64,000 nucleotides of DNA from Caprella mutica (lineage: Eukaryota > Arthropoda > Malacostraca > Amphipoda > Caprellidae). The stretch lies in NCBI GenBank assembly GCA_947561585.1, contig CANNZV010002565.1:94168-158167 (forward strand). Reading direction: 5' to 3'. Made by a program: the position numbers and the translations under genes. Positions 45,135-56,495 of the stretch are shown here, in pieces (positions within the stretch are counted from its first letter, which is position 1; each line of letters opens with the position of its first letter). A model generated the notes under the pieces. The model searched no databases. It was not told the origin of the DNA and saw only the letters and a list, made by a program, of their open reading frames with translations.

Positions 45135-45481
45135 GTACGGTGATTTAAATTCTAAGTGGTCTAAGTGCAGTCGATAGATAGATCACTATGACTTTCATTG
45201 CATGAACATCGGTGTCTAAGTTAACATTTAAATACTCTTTTTTCAAATTATAAATAAAAATTGAGTATCATTTCTTCAGTATTAAAAAAAATTCAAATTG
45301 ATAATTATATAAATAGATAACTATTTTTTATAACATTTTATTATGAAATAATTTGAATAATTAATTATATTACTCAAACCTTTAAATTCAATTCTTATGT
45401 CTTTAGTAAATAGATTTGATGTTATAGTTTAACTGTGTAGTCAGTGGAATACGACCAGGACTAGACAGCTGGTTGGTGAAG

Positions 45482-45583
45482 ATGAGTCACGTCAGCTGGT
45501 TGGTCGTTGTAATTGGAGGCATGGTCGTTGTACATGCACTCTTCGTGTGCATGGTTGTATCATTAATGTCTATATTTAAATAG
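45482..45583 (+). other. Short hydrophobic ORF, 33 residues
   Basis: MSHVSWLVVVIGGMVVVHAL then FVCMVVSLMSIFK and TAG. It is strongly hydrophobic, like a membrane segment, and lies in a small GC-richer patch with short internal duplications (GTCAGCTGGTTGGTCGTTGT). It could be a fragment of an exon, but there is no clear splice framing and it may be chance. Confidence 0.2.
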
Positions 45584-46319
45584 TTTGAAAAATATATTAA
45601 AATATATGATTTTCATATACTTTTATTTTCTATTAAAAACATGATATATAAATAAAACCTGTTTTGAAATTTAATATATGAAATCATATATCGTTTATGT
45701 TAATATATTTATTATATATAGTTTTTGTTAATATATGAAATCATATAATCTTTTATGTTAATATATGTATTATATATCCTCCGTAACTGCCCATTCTAAC
45801 TAACCTCGTGTCACCATAAAAGCTACTCAGTGTTGTTTGTTATGTTATGTGTCAATCCTTTCCTTCGTACATCATTCACTAACATTAAAACATTTCCTTT
45901 TAAAATATTTTATTTAAAACATTCACGTACAAAAAATCAGTAGGTAACATTTTTATATATGAACAATTTTTAAGCGTTGGTTCTTGAATGACGATTATAA
46001 TCGATGATAAAAAGATCATTTCTATACGACAATAAATGATTAAATGAAAAATCAAACTTAATTTATCATGAAGGTAAAACACTTACAGTCTGTCGTCTTT
46101 CGTCGGACATTCCTGATTAAATAATCTTGAGGATAATATCTTTATTATGATATTTTACGATAAAATACCATCGATATTTACCGTAATGGACAATAACAGA
46201 CGATCTGTCGATTGTACAATTTCCGACTTTTATTTTTATTTTATACACAAATATACCACACTGCTATTGATAAAATATTATTTCAACCATCAATTAAATT
46301 CAACAAGATAGGATACTTT
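45584..46319. other. AT-rich spacer
   Basis: TTAATATATGAAATCATATA-type imperfect duplications at 45590-45780. No gene recognised. Confidence 0.5.
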
Positions 46320-46452
46320 TAAATTGGTATCCGTGATATCGGCACGTATCACGGATACCAAATTACAATAAGGAATTAGATTACTACTAGTATTTTGTTT
46401 CCTACCTGATCGAAAATGTGAAGCCGTCTGATAACTCAGGGCCTACCCTAGT
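46320..46452. mobile_element. GGGTAAGTT-family MITE, core and right arm
   Basis: The core GGTATCCGTGATATCGGCAC, GTATCACGGATACC is a near-perfect palindrome. The right arm reads CTGATCGAAAATGTGAAGCC, GTCTGATAACTCAGGGCCTA, CCCTA. The left arm was lost or decayed. Confidence 0.75.
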
Positions 46453-47070
46453 ACGTACGAAGTCCAATCAAAATATCACTTATAACTTCTGCCGAAACTT
46501 TGTCCGTACGTAATTTACGAACAATGCATCGGTAATAGCGGACCAGAAGTTAGCATAGAGGACTCCTGAGTGTATTGTAGTACCTACAGAGAGCTCTGCC
46601 ACACAACTCAGGGTTAAATAATGTAAATATAGAGAACAACTCACCTACAGCCTAATAAAAGATGACTAATTCAGAAAATAATGTTTTCACGAAATGTAAT
46701 AGAGTAAAGTCATAGATAGAAGAGTTCAAAATTTCAGTAGGTTATTATTGAACAAAAATGCATGAAAATATGAACGTTTTTTACTACACCTTTTTAATAA
46801 ATAATAAGCTATTGAAATTTTCATTCAGTTGATTCCCATACTATAACTTAACTTTTAAATTTTCTATTGCTGGGTTGATTTTATTAACTATTTCTTAACT
46901 AAATTTTAATGAATGGAAGATTTTTAGATACTTTAAATAATAGATTCTACTTAGCACAATCTCACACAGGCATATATAAATTGAATGACTGAAATCTAAT
47001 TAAAATAAATAATAAAGAGTATCAATTTCGTTGGTAATATTCCTATTAATTCGGTAATAAATAAATAAAA
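46453..47070. other. Spacer, nothing recognised
   Basis: Unique AT-rich sequence with a slightly complex patch at 46450-46620; no frame or element supported. Confidence 0.45.
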
Positions 47071-47160
47071 TAAAAGTATATTTTGATAATAAATAATAAA
47101 TAAAAGTATATTTTGATAATAAATAATAAATAAAAGTATATTTTGATAATAAAATAATTA
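47071..47160. repeat. 30-bp tandem repeat, three copies
   Basis: TAAAAGTATATTTTGATAAT, AAATAATAAA three times, the last diverging at its end. Confidence 0.92.
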
Positions 47161-47359
47161 TAAACCTCATATACCAACTACATATACATAGTACATACAT
47201 GTATCATTTGAACACTTTTTTGTAAACCTCACACCTCCCTCCCCAACACCTCTCTAAATATTTATCTATCTACCTCCTCACACCTCTTCTTTGGATTGGC
47301 ATTTTGTGCCTGTCGAAGGTCCCTTTTTAACCACCCCACATGTGCCATCTGGTTTAGAT

Positions 47360-48800
47360 GACACATGTGTCTATGGTTGGGGCTCCGTAACCAGCGGAAT
47401 TCCACAGGGATCGGTCCTTGGTCCACAACGATCTAGAAGTGGTACTCGTCAGTAGAATTTCCAAATTCGCTGACGACACGAAGATATGCATCAACGCCAA
47501 GGATCTAATTGTCGTCAGAGAACTCCAGTGAGACCTGTTGAGGATTCGAGACAGGTTGGACTCGTGGCAGATGCCTTTCAACGTAAATAAGTGTAGAATG
47601 CCGTATGCGGGTTTTCAGAATTCGGAAGCCAACTACACTTTGCTCGGGGCACCGATCCCGCCTACTGATGATCAAAGGGATCAGGTATTCTGATCACATG
47701 TGATCTGAACCTCACTAGACAGTGTTTTGATGCTTAAAAGGAGTTATTTAAACAAGATCCTTTGTTATAGCAAGAGAAAATTTACATACTGAAATAGGGA
47801 GAGTGCACTCACCAATAACAACTCTCTTGATGGACCAATATTGGAGTTTGCCGTCCAGTACTTGACACCGGCAATGCGCTCAGATGTCAAGCGACCGGAA
47901 CCAGTACAAGCTCAAGCCACAAAGCCGGTGCTAAATATCCGCTTCAAGAGCTACTTCCGAAAATTGGAAGACTTTGATATTTTTATCCATTAGCAACGGT
48001 GAGGGGTCACCAGATAGATACTTTTTAGATCCTCAGGGGATTCTTGAAAGTTGACCCCCATAACTACTTCGTTATGTGCCAGAACTCCACCCGTAATCAC
48101 AGTTGGAAGATGGTTTTACCTCGGTTCAGCACTGCCCAATATGGAACCTCTGGATAGAACTTCTGGCTGAAATTGTCAATAGTCCAACGTTGACTCTTTT
48201 AAAATACTCCTGAGCAGTATTCTCATAGGGCTTGATTACTGAATCCATGGTTGGTCCTGACAGGAGACTGACTGGACTTGACTTTTCTGAGCAGGAGCAG
48301 GTGGTTGGCTGGCAGTATCTGCTTTCGGTGCACCCCTCCTAGACCTTGTCTTCGTCCATTGTGTCTTCTTTCGTGTAGATGCGAGTGAAAATCATCTTTT
48401 GCTTTACTACTTTCCTTTTACTGAGAAAACCTGGCGCCGTTCCATGGCGAGTGAAACCAGGTCGCCCTTCACATCCTTTGAGTGTTTCAGGGACTGCCTT
48501 AGGGCAGCCCCTGTGAGGGGGCAGTGATTGATGGGGATCACTGACCAAGTCCAGGATAAATCTTGGAGCTAAAGATTGTACTCAAATTGTTTTCCCACTC
48601 CTGGTGGAAGTTCTTCCTTTGCCAGGTTTGGGAATACAGTTTGGAGTGCATAACCTCCAAATGAAGAGTGTGATGAGATGAAAGTCTACCCAGCTTCGTC
48701 CTCAAGCGTTGATAAATTCTATTCCCTTAAGTAGAACGCGTAGTTACTACGCAAAGGGACCTTCCTCGGTTGGTTAGTTATACTCTTAGAGGGTTGCTTC
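47360..48800 (+). pseudogene. Decayed CR1/Jockey-superfamily LINE: reverse transcriptase C-terminus and 3' tail
   Basis: Three-frame reading gives ordered reverse transcriptase motifs: SGIPQGSVLGP (from 47393), a small deletion, then SRISKFADDTKICI with the catalytic FADD at 47466-47477, LDSWQMPFNVNKC, later PILEFAVQYLTP, DVKRPEPVQAQATKPV, and TRNHSWKMVLPRFSTAQYG. Several stops and frameshifts interrupt it. The order palm, thumb and C-terminal region on the plus strand, with no upstream endonuclease, indicates a 5'-truncated insertion. The region 48250-48800 is probably the 3' UTR. Clade assignment is by motif memory. The minus-strand ORFs here are shadows. Confidence 0.85.
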
Positions 48801-48839
48801 TTCCTGGTGAATCCTTGTGACACACTCGATCTATCTCCA

Positions 48840-49000
48840 CCGGCTCACACATCTCTCTCTCTCCCCACTACCACTTCCAACACTTCTCTTTTTCTTCACC
48901 ACTTCACACCTCTCTCCAAACCACCTCTCTCCTTCTCTCCACCACCTGTCACCTTTTTCTCTCTCCACCGCCTTTCTCTCTCTTTCACCACTTCACAGCT
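48840..49000. repeat. CT-rich low-complexity tract
   Basis: CTCTCTCTCCCCACTACCAC, CACTTCACACCTCTCTCC and similar steps. ORFs on both strands here are composition-driven. Confidence 0.75.
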
Positions 49001-49233
49001 CTCATACAGTATGTTCTTCATTGCAGGATAAAGGTCACTCCAATCTACAGCTCCCTCACGGCAGGAGGGGCTCCGTTGCCTCAACTTTCTCTCTTCTGCC
49101 AGACCACATGCTTACCCAACAGGTAGAAGACTTCACCATCTCTCCTTTACATCCCGGAAACACTCTCATTAGTCTGCTATGTGCCATTGCTATGCTACAG
49201 CACCTACCCTGCAGTTACCATACTCTGTAGTTA

Positions 49234-49858
49234 AGCCAGGGTCCAATGTTTCTTGCCTATTGTTGTAGCTGTATTGGGACGATGCTGTAACAATATTGGG
49301 GCAATGTTGTAACAATATTGGGACGATGTTGTAACAATATTGGGGTAATGTTGTAACAATATTGGGACGATGTTGTAACAATATTGGGGCAATGTTGTAA
49401 CAATATTGGGACAATGTCGTAACAATATAGGGGCAATGTTGTAACAATATTGGGGCAATTTTGTAACGACATTGGGGCAATGTTTTAACAATATTGGGAC
49501 AATATTGGGGCAATGTTCTAACAATATTGGGGCAATGTTGTAACAATATTGAGACAATTTTGTAACAATATTGGGTCAATGTTGTCACAATATTGGGTCA
49601 ATGTTGTCACAATATTGGGACAGTGTTGTAACACTATTGGGTCAATGTTGTCACAATATTGGGACAGTGTTGTAACACTATTGGGAGAATGTTGTCACAA
49701 TATTAGGTCAATGTTGTCACAATATTGGGACAGTGTTGTAACACTATTGGGAGAATGTTGTCACAATATTGGGTCAATGTTGTCACAATATTGGGACAGT
49801 GTTGTAACAATATTGGGACAATACTGCTCAAGAAACATTGTTCCCATCAAGCATACCT
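49234..49858. mobile_element. CCAGGG-ended element enclosing a CAATATTG tandem array
   Basis: The left end CCAGGGTCCAATGTTTCTTG pairs with CAAGAAACATTGTTCCCATC at the right. Between them is a 22-bp array (49262-49830) with unit GGGACAATGTTGTAACAATA plus TT, some units reading TGTTGTCACAATATTGGG. It is the reverse-strand version of the array at 35585. The right third has a 44/66-bp super-unit (GTCAATGTTGTC alternating with CAGTGTTGTAAC). Confidence 0.82.
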
Positions 49859-50366
49859 CTAATGTTGTCTGATAGCATAGTAATTGCATTCAACCCATGC
49901 ATAGGAGCAGGATTACAGATAGCAGACTACTGACCTTTTTAATTCATTCTCCAAAACTTACCCCATTTAGAGATAAAAGTTACTTTAGAGTAAATTCAAA
50001 TGGGGTGAGGATGGACTCTTTCCCCTTTTTCATAGCATGTGATTTTGCATTGCATTTTTACTAACTTTCTAATGGTATTTTTACCCAGTACTTCTCTATT
50101 CAACTCAGCTTCTTTCCCCCCTTTACAACTGCATACAAATATGCACTGTCATGTTGGTACTAACGTCCTTTTTCAGCTTTTTAACCTTTTCTACCGGCGA
50201 TGCTGATTGTCTTCGTGTGAAATAGTCGAAAAAGTTAAACGAGTGATTGTAGTACAGTAAAAAATAAAAAGAATTTATTCACTGCTTACTAATTAAAAAA
50301 AGAAACTAGATGTTAGTAGATAATTTAAAATTGGCGATGACAAATTGTTAAAATTTGAAAGTAAAG
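49859..50366. other. Spacer with a small inverted repeat
   Basis: TTACCCCATTT near 49958 and AAATGGGGTGAG near 50000 face each other across about 35 bases. No gene recognised. Confidence 0.5.
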
Positions 50367-50595
50367 TAGAACTCCACTATAATGAAATCTTGTATAGTGA
50401 AAGTAGTGTCCTTGGTAAGGAAGTAGCCTCTATAGTGGACAAATTCTTTTAGTCTGCCATGATTGGACATCAGTTTTAGAAAACTGATGTCCATTTTATG
50501 CAGGACTAAAGAAAGCCTATTCACTATACAGGCTACTTCCTTACTCAAGACACTACTTTCACTATACAGGACTTCATTATAGGGGAATTCAACTA
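50367..50595. mobile_element. Pogo/Tigger-like palindromic MITE, intact copy
   Basis: The left arm TAGAACTCCACTATAATGAA, ATCTTGTATAGTGAAAGTAG, GTAAGGAAGTAGCCTCTATA pairs with the right arm AGGCTACTTCCTTACTCAAG, ACACTACTTTCACTATACAG, GACTTCATTATAGGGGAATT. The centre (GGACATCAGTTTTAGAAAAC, TGATGTCC) is itself a hairpin. Family naming is inferred from end sequence. Confidence 0.82.
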
Positions 50596-50639
50596 TAGTA
50601 GAAAATTACATAACTGTAATTTTCCTAAAATTAGCAAGA

Positions 50640-50692
50640 TACTTTTCTAGACTCTGACGTCAAAATCATACACGTGGTACACTAATCGCATT
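50640..50692. repeat. Single unit resembling the 70-bp array
   Basis: CTAGACTCTGACGTCAAAAT, then CGTGGTACACTAA matches the CTAGCAACTGTGACGTCAAAA...ATGGTACAC block of 11926-13443. It directly abuts the GACGTTAACGTC array. Confidence 0.55.
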
Positions 50693-51053
50693 GAAGTTAA
50701 CGTCATATTGTTTGCTATAGACGTTAATGTCATATTGTTTGCTATAGACGTTAACGTCATATTGTTTGCTATAGACGTTAACGTCATATTAATTTGGTTT
50801 AGACGTTAACGTCATATTGTTTGGTATTGACGTTAACGTCATATTGTTTGCTATAGACGTTAACGTCATATTAATTTGGTTTAGACGTTAAAGTCATATT
50901 GTTTGGTATTGACGTTAACGTCATATTGTTTGCTATAGACGTTAACGTCATATTAATTTGGTTTAGACGTTAACGTCATATTGTTTGCTATAGACGTTAA
51001 CGTCATATTAATTTGGTTTAGACGTTAACGTCATATTGTTTGCTATAGACGTT
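50693..51053. repeat. 27/28-bp minisatellite with a GACGTTAACGTC palindrome, about 13 copies
   Basis: Units GACGTTAACGTCATATTGTT, TGCTATA (27) and GACGTTAACGTCATATTAAT, TTGGTTTA (28) alternate in a repeated order. Each has a perfect 12-bp palindrome. Confidence 0.95.
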
Positions 51054-52239
51054 GTCAAGAACTGTTTGAATATAATTATTAAACCGAATTTATCTCTATG
51101 AAAAATGAATTATATTTAATTAAAAAAGGAATTAGATTTAATTAAAATGAAACGAAAAAGATTTACTTAAATTTAATGTAATTGTACTGAATTAGATTTA
51201 ATAAATAAGATTTAGATTTTATAAATATAAATTAGATTTAATTAAAATGAATTAAATTTAATTAAATACAATCACTCATTTTACTTTTTAAATTCAATTC
51301 TTGTTTCAGATTAGCGTGAACTAATTACTAACTCTAAAATTATTGTGATATCTTGTTAAATTATTGATTTATTATTATTTAATAATTTTTTATAGTTATT
51401 TTTATTTCTTTAATAATTAATTTATTATTATTTAATTTATTATTAGTTTTTTTCTATTAATGTATTTACAAATAATTTTTTTCTATTTATTTATTTACTT
51501 TTAATTCATTTTCGAAATTTTATATGTATTAGATAAATTTAAGTGGTATATCATATTTCTTATTCTTTATTTACCAATTCTTTTATCTTCACATTTTCTT
51601 TTATTTCGTCGTTTATATCTTCTTTACTTCATTTTCTTTACTTTCTCCAATTTTAATAGTGAAATAAAGTACATTTTAAATTTTTTATTCATTTAAATAA
51701 TTTTAATAGGTATTCTTCCATGGACTTGTATAATGTATATTTCTTTAATATTTTTCTGAATGCATTTTTCAATTTTTTTTAAATATATTTTAATGATCTT
51801 CAGAAAATATTGTAAATGTACTTCAATTTTTTTTTTCGAAATCGCTTTTTAAATTTTGGCAACTAGCATGAAATTTTGTCATGTTTTTTATATTGAATAT
51901 GCAATTTCTCATGTGTTTTCTTGTTATAGGTGATCATATATCTTATATATTCAATATATTTATTACCTCCTATGACTCAGTTTATTCAGAGTAACTTTCG
52001 TAAGTTTCCGTAAAAGTTTATATAACTTGTGACACATATACATAGTTTTAAAGAGAAGTTCTTTCATAACTCAAAAATATTTCAAAATAGTTATATTTAG
52101 TAAATCTCGGTTCATCCAAGAAGAATGTGTCAAAATTATTTATTTCGATTGAAATAGAATCCATTATTGATATATTTTTTAAATTATGATTAAAATATTT
52201 GAATGTGAATTTTATAGAAAAAAATCTAAAATTAGGTAT
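51054..52239. other. AT-rich spacer with eroded simple repeats
   Basis: AATTAGATTTAATTAAAATG-type steps at 51100-51270; T-rich elsewhere. No gene recognised. Confidence 0.5.
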
Positions 52240-52430
52240 TTAACAATATTTATTGTTGATGCTGTTACAATGTTTTTTTACCATATTTACAATATTGTAA
52301 CAATGTCATTAGACTATTTTTTACTTTCCAATATTGGGACAATTTTTATAACAATCTATAATTTTTACAATGTTGTTACAATGTTCCTTTACAACATTGT
52401 AACAACATTGCCCCGAGAGACATTGCTGCC
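52240..52430. repeat. CAATATTG repeat element, locus 3 (degenerate)
   Basis: TTTACAATATTGTAACAATG, CCAATATTGGGACAATTTTT, TACAACATTGTAACAACATT then GCCCCGAGAGACATTGCTGC. It shares unit and end motif with 35445-35935 and 49234-49858 but is much eroded. Confidence 0.7.
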
Positions 52431-52648
52431 TCCATGTGTCTCTTTCCAAGTGTTTAACGGTAATGAAAAGGTATCTGGTACTAGAAACAACTGTCTGTCA
52501 CCTCACCTGTCAAACCCACTTGTCAGCCACCAGTCATGTCGATATCCGTCAGTAGGTACTATCTGGTGAAACGAGAATGCTTTCCTTGTTGGTGAAACAG
52601 AAATATTTTTCTTCTAAAGACGTACATGCAACGAATCAGAAAAATGTC

Positions 52649-52937
52649 CCTATAATGAAATCCTGTATAGTGAAGGTAGTGTCCTGAGTAAAGAAGTAGC
52701 CTGTATAGTGAAGGTAGTGTCCTGAGTAAAGAAGTAGCCTGTATAGTGAAGGTAGTGTCCTGAGTAAAGAAGTAGCCTCTATAGTAAACTTATTTTCTTT
52801 AGTCTGCCATGAAATAACAATCGGTTTTAGAAAAATTATGGCCTTTTCATGGGAGAATAAAGATATATTTTCACTATACAGTACTTACTCAGGACACTAC
52901 ATTCACTATATAGGATTTTATTACAGAGGAGTTCTAC
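52649..52937. mobile_element. Pogo/Tigger-like MITE with a triplicated left arm
   Basis: Same family as 50367-50595. In the left arm a 38-bp segment (CTGTATAGTGAAGGTAGTGT, CCTGAGTAAAGAAGTAGC) occurs three times, at 52663, 52701 and 52739. The right arm has one partial copy. The third copy carries on into the central AGTCTGCCATG region. Confidence 0.85.
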
Positions 52938-53954
52938 AGAATATATTTTAGATATATATTAAACACTAAAATAACATTTTTATTGTCTTCACAAAAAAGT
53001 TCCCTCTAAGTCAGATCCATCATTTTACAATGATAATAATTAATAAATTTAATGTAGAAGAATACAATTTAAACATACAAGTAATTAATAGTTTTTAAAA
53101 TTTCACAATGAATAAACAGTGTAATTGTGAATTAAAAATAATTGAATTATCCGATAGAAAATATAAACAAAAATCACGAGACTGACCATACAAATCTAAT
53201 TAATAAAACTGTGTTAATTAAATCAGGTTGTGAATAATCTTTTTGAATAATCTAAAAGGATTAAGATTATGATTAGATATTTAATCATAAGAGAGAGAGA
53301 GAGAGAGATAGAAAATCAATAAAGGTTATTTCTTTTTCAATTATAACTAAAAAAAGAAATAGATTTTCAATTCAAAAACAACAGCATCTGAAATGTGCAA
53401 CGATATTTAAAAAAGATATTCTATTCGAAATCATTCGTTAAAATTATTAATAATTTAATTATCTTAATCAATAAATAACATTGATAATTATATTATATTA
53501 ATAGTTTAGTTATAATAAAATTTCGAAGTTAGTTGAATTCATAATGACTTACAACTTTATAAGCTACAAATAAAAACAGTTATAAATAATACATTTCTTT
53601 TAAGTGAAAACGCATGATTATTCATTTAAAAACTGTATTAAAAGCCATCCCATATAGACGACCATATTGTCTTCGTTTTATTAGATTCTTAGCTCCAACT
53701 AAAGTGCAGTTAAACTCTTGAAATCACTTTAAAAACATCAAACTATAGAGTAGAACAACATCTAGAACTTCAATGAAATAACATAAAATACACTTCAATT
53801 CAATAGCAACTTCAATGAAATAACATCAAAAATAGAACACATCTACCAAGTCTTCCAAACACGAATTCATCAAAGAGGCAAACTTTGTCAACAACAACAA
53901 AAACATCTTATTAGATTGTCCCTACGAAAAACAATGTTTGTAGCTGAGAAACAC
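52938..53954. other. AT-rich spacer, nothing recognised
   Basis: A short GA microsatellite occurs at 53290-53309. AACTTCAATGAAATAACAT occurs twice near 53765 and 53810. No gene recognised. Confidence 0.5.
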
Positions 53955-54368
53955 GGGATTAAACTGATTAAATCTACGGTAGTGATTAAACTGATTAAAT
54001 CTACGGAAGGGATTAAACTGATTAAATCTACGTAAGGGATTAAACTTATTAAATCAACGGAAGGAATTAAACTGATTAAATCTACGGTAGTGGTTAAACT
54101 GATTAAATCTACGGAAGGGATTAAACTGATTAAATCTACGGTAGTGGTTAAACTGATTAAATCTACGGAAGGGATTAAACTGATTAAATCTACGGTAGTG
54201 GTTAAACTGATTAAATCTACGGAAGGGATTAAACTGATTAAATCTACGTAAGGGATTAAACTTATTAAATCAACGGAAGGAATTAAACTGATTAAATCTA
54301 CGGTAGTGGTTAAACTGATTAAATCTATGGAAAGGATTAAACTGATTAAATCTACGGTAGTGATTAAA
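53955..54368. repeat. 27-bp minisatellite, about 15 copies
   Basis: The unit is ATTAAACTGATTAAATCTAC, GGAAGGG. Units with GGTAGTG alternate with GGAAGGG to give a 54-bp dimer, and a block with GTAAGGGATTAAACTTATTA recurs at 54031 and 54247, 216 bp (eight units) apart. The minus-strand DLISLIPSV frame is an artefact of the 27-bp length. Confidence 0.95.
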
Positions 54369-54936
54369 ACAAGATTATGTAACATCACGTGAATTTATAT
54401 GTCATTTTTTCAATAATTATAAAGGATTAATTCGACATTTATTTTATTTTTCGTTACAAATTTTATATTTTTTAATTTTCTATATCATCCAAGTTACACT
54501 CCTGGTAACGAAGGGTCAATGCTCTAATAACGACAGGTGTGACAGGTACTTCTAACTTTTTAAATCAGCTGAAACATCGCCATGCCTCATTATATAGAGT
54601 CAAAAAATATAAACCTACCACCCAGATCATTTAAAGGCCTGAACATGAGAAGAAGATGTTAGAGAAAAGATATATTAAATTGGGAAAATATGTATAAAGG
54701 AAACATGGGGGAAAATATGGAAAATACTATCAAGGGGAAAAAACGGAAAATGTTCCTAGGGAAAAAATTTATAAAAGAAAAATGAAGATATTACATTTTT
54801 TTTGCTAAGATCATTAGTAAAGTTTAATTATTTAATAAGATATTATTGTAAGCTGAAGAGGAACCTAGAAAGTAAGTGAACACAGTGTATAGATAAATAA
54901 ATAGTTACGTAACTGTCAAAATGATGGAACCCACCA
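54369..54936. other. AT-rich spacer, purine-rich at the right
   Basis: GGGAAAATATG-type eroded repeats at 54680-54790. No gene recognised. Confidence 0.5.
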
Positions 54937-55147
54937 TATAGGGTGAATTACGAATTATCGGTCAGTTTCACATATGCAGTCATATAAAAAAAACGATACA
55001 ATAATAATTGTTTTATATTTATTTTAATTGGTATCCATGATACCTCCAGGTATCATGTATACCAATAGAAATATCAATTATAATATCGTTTTTTCTTATA
55101 TGACCGACGATGTGAAACTGACCGATAATTCGTAATTTACCCTACTA
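54937..55147. mobile_element. GGGTAAGTT-family MITE, full copy
   Basis: Left ATAGGGTGAATTACGAATTA, TCGGTCAGTTTCACATATGC; right ATATGACCGACGATGTGAAA, CTGACCGATAATTCGTAATT, TACCCTA. The core palindrome reads GGTATCCATGATACCTCCAG, GTATCATGTATACC. Confidence 0.9.
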
Positions 55148-55304
55148 TGTATTAGATGTTAAATAATACACTATGTGTATTATGTGGTTAAATAACTATG
55201 TAGTAACTGCTGTATAATACAAGAAAGTACATAAAGTACTCTGGGAAAAACTAATTACCTTGTATGATTGATTGCAAGGGATGACATTAGATGATGCAGA
55301 AAAA

Positions 55305-55828
55305 AGAGGTAAGAGTGGTGAACACGTACCATCACCACAAAGAGTGGTGCACATGTACCATCACCACAAAGAGTGGTGTACATGTACCATCACCACAAAG
55401 AGTGGTGTACATGTACCATCACCACAAAGAGTGGTGCACATGTACCATCACCACAAAGAGTGGTGTACATGTACCATCACCACAAAGAGTGGTGAACACG
55501 TACCATCACCACAAAGAGTGGTACAAATGTACCATCACCACAAAGAGTGGTGCACATGTACCATCACCAAAAAGAGTGGTGCACATGTACCATCACCACA
55601 AAGAGTGGTGCACATGTACCATCACCACAAAGAGTGGTGCATATGTACCATCACCACAAAGAGTGGTGCACATGTACCATCACCACAAAGAGTGCTGCTC
55701 ATGTACCATCACCACAAAGAGTGGTGCACATGTACCATCACCACAAAGAGTGGTGAAAATGTACCATCACCACAAAGAGTGGTGCACATGTACCATCACC
55801 ACAAAGAGTGGTGCACATGTACCATCAC
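55305..55828. repeat. 29-bp minisatellite, about 18 copies
   Basis: The unit is GTACCATCACCACAAAGAGT, GGTGCACAT. Each holds a CACCAC/GTGGTG inverted repeat across AAAGA. As 29 is not a multiple of three, the plus-strand ORFs cycle frames (HHHKEW, TITTKS, VPSPQRV). Artefacts. Confidence 0.95.
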
Positions 55829-56184
55829 TAAGATTGCTACTATAAAATATTATTACCAATCTATATAATTTCCTCTTGTTGCTCTAAAATGGCATTTCTA
55901 ATTTGTGGAAAAGTAGTAAAATTCATTTAATTTAGCGGTCATACTATGTATATTTAACGAATTAATTCCATTTAATTACTTCCTGCCAATATTTTCTAAT
56001 TAAAAACTAAATTAGCAATTAAATCATCTTTGCTTAGTGTAACAATTTTACTAAATTGAAATTGAATACATCGATGGTGTTATACAATAAAACAAATATA
56101 GTATAACAAATTTCAAAATAAAATAAATTCAAATTTTTACATACATATATAGACTTACATAAAAAACATATTGAAAACTATATT
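55829..56184. other. AT-rich spacer, nothing recognised
   Basis: No gene, RNA or element that I can support. Confidence 0.5.
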
Positions 56185-56495
56185 ACGCATACCTTGGCCG
56201 CCGCTTATCCGTTTGCTACCAAAATCTGATAAACTGGTGACTGGATAGTGACAAATCGACCACCAAGTTTCATGCAATATGGTGCAATACTTTTTGAGTT
56301 ACAAATGATCATGACCTTGACCTTTGACCGGGTCACTTCCAAAATTCTACCAGCAGGTCACTGGACATTGACCAATCGTTTCATCAAATTTCAGGCAATT
56401 TGGTTAAACACTTTTTCAGTTACGCGAATAGCAAGATGATAAATAAATAAATGTCATCTATAATATAACCTTTACGAATTCTGCGAAGGTAATAA
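56185..56495 (+). repeat. Tandem pair of GACCTTGACCTTTGAC dispersed elements
   Basis: Block 1 has GTGACTGGATAGTGACAAAT and TTTCATGCAATATGGTGCAA; block 2 has ATGACCTTGACCTTTGACCG, GTCACTGGACATTGACCAAT and TTTCAGGCAATTTGGTTAAA, ending GCGAAGGTAATAAT. It matches the two halves at 8335-8642, but here both point the same way. Confidence 0.72.

Noticed and set aside
47354..47581. 75-codon minus-strand ORF
   Set aside because: Antisense shadow of the LINE reverse transcriptase relic.
55272..55868. ORFs rich in HHHKEW that look like His-rich proteins
   Set aside because: Product of CACCATCACCAC in a 29-bp repeat; three frames are open with the same content.
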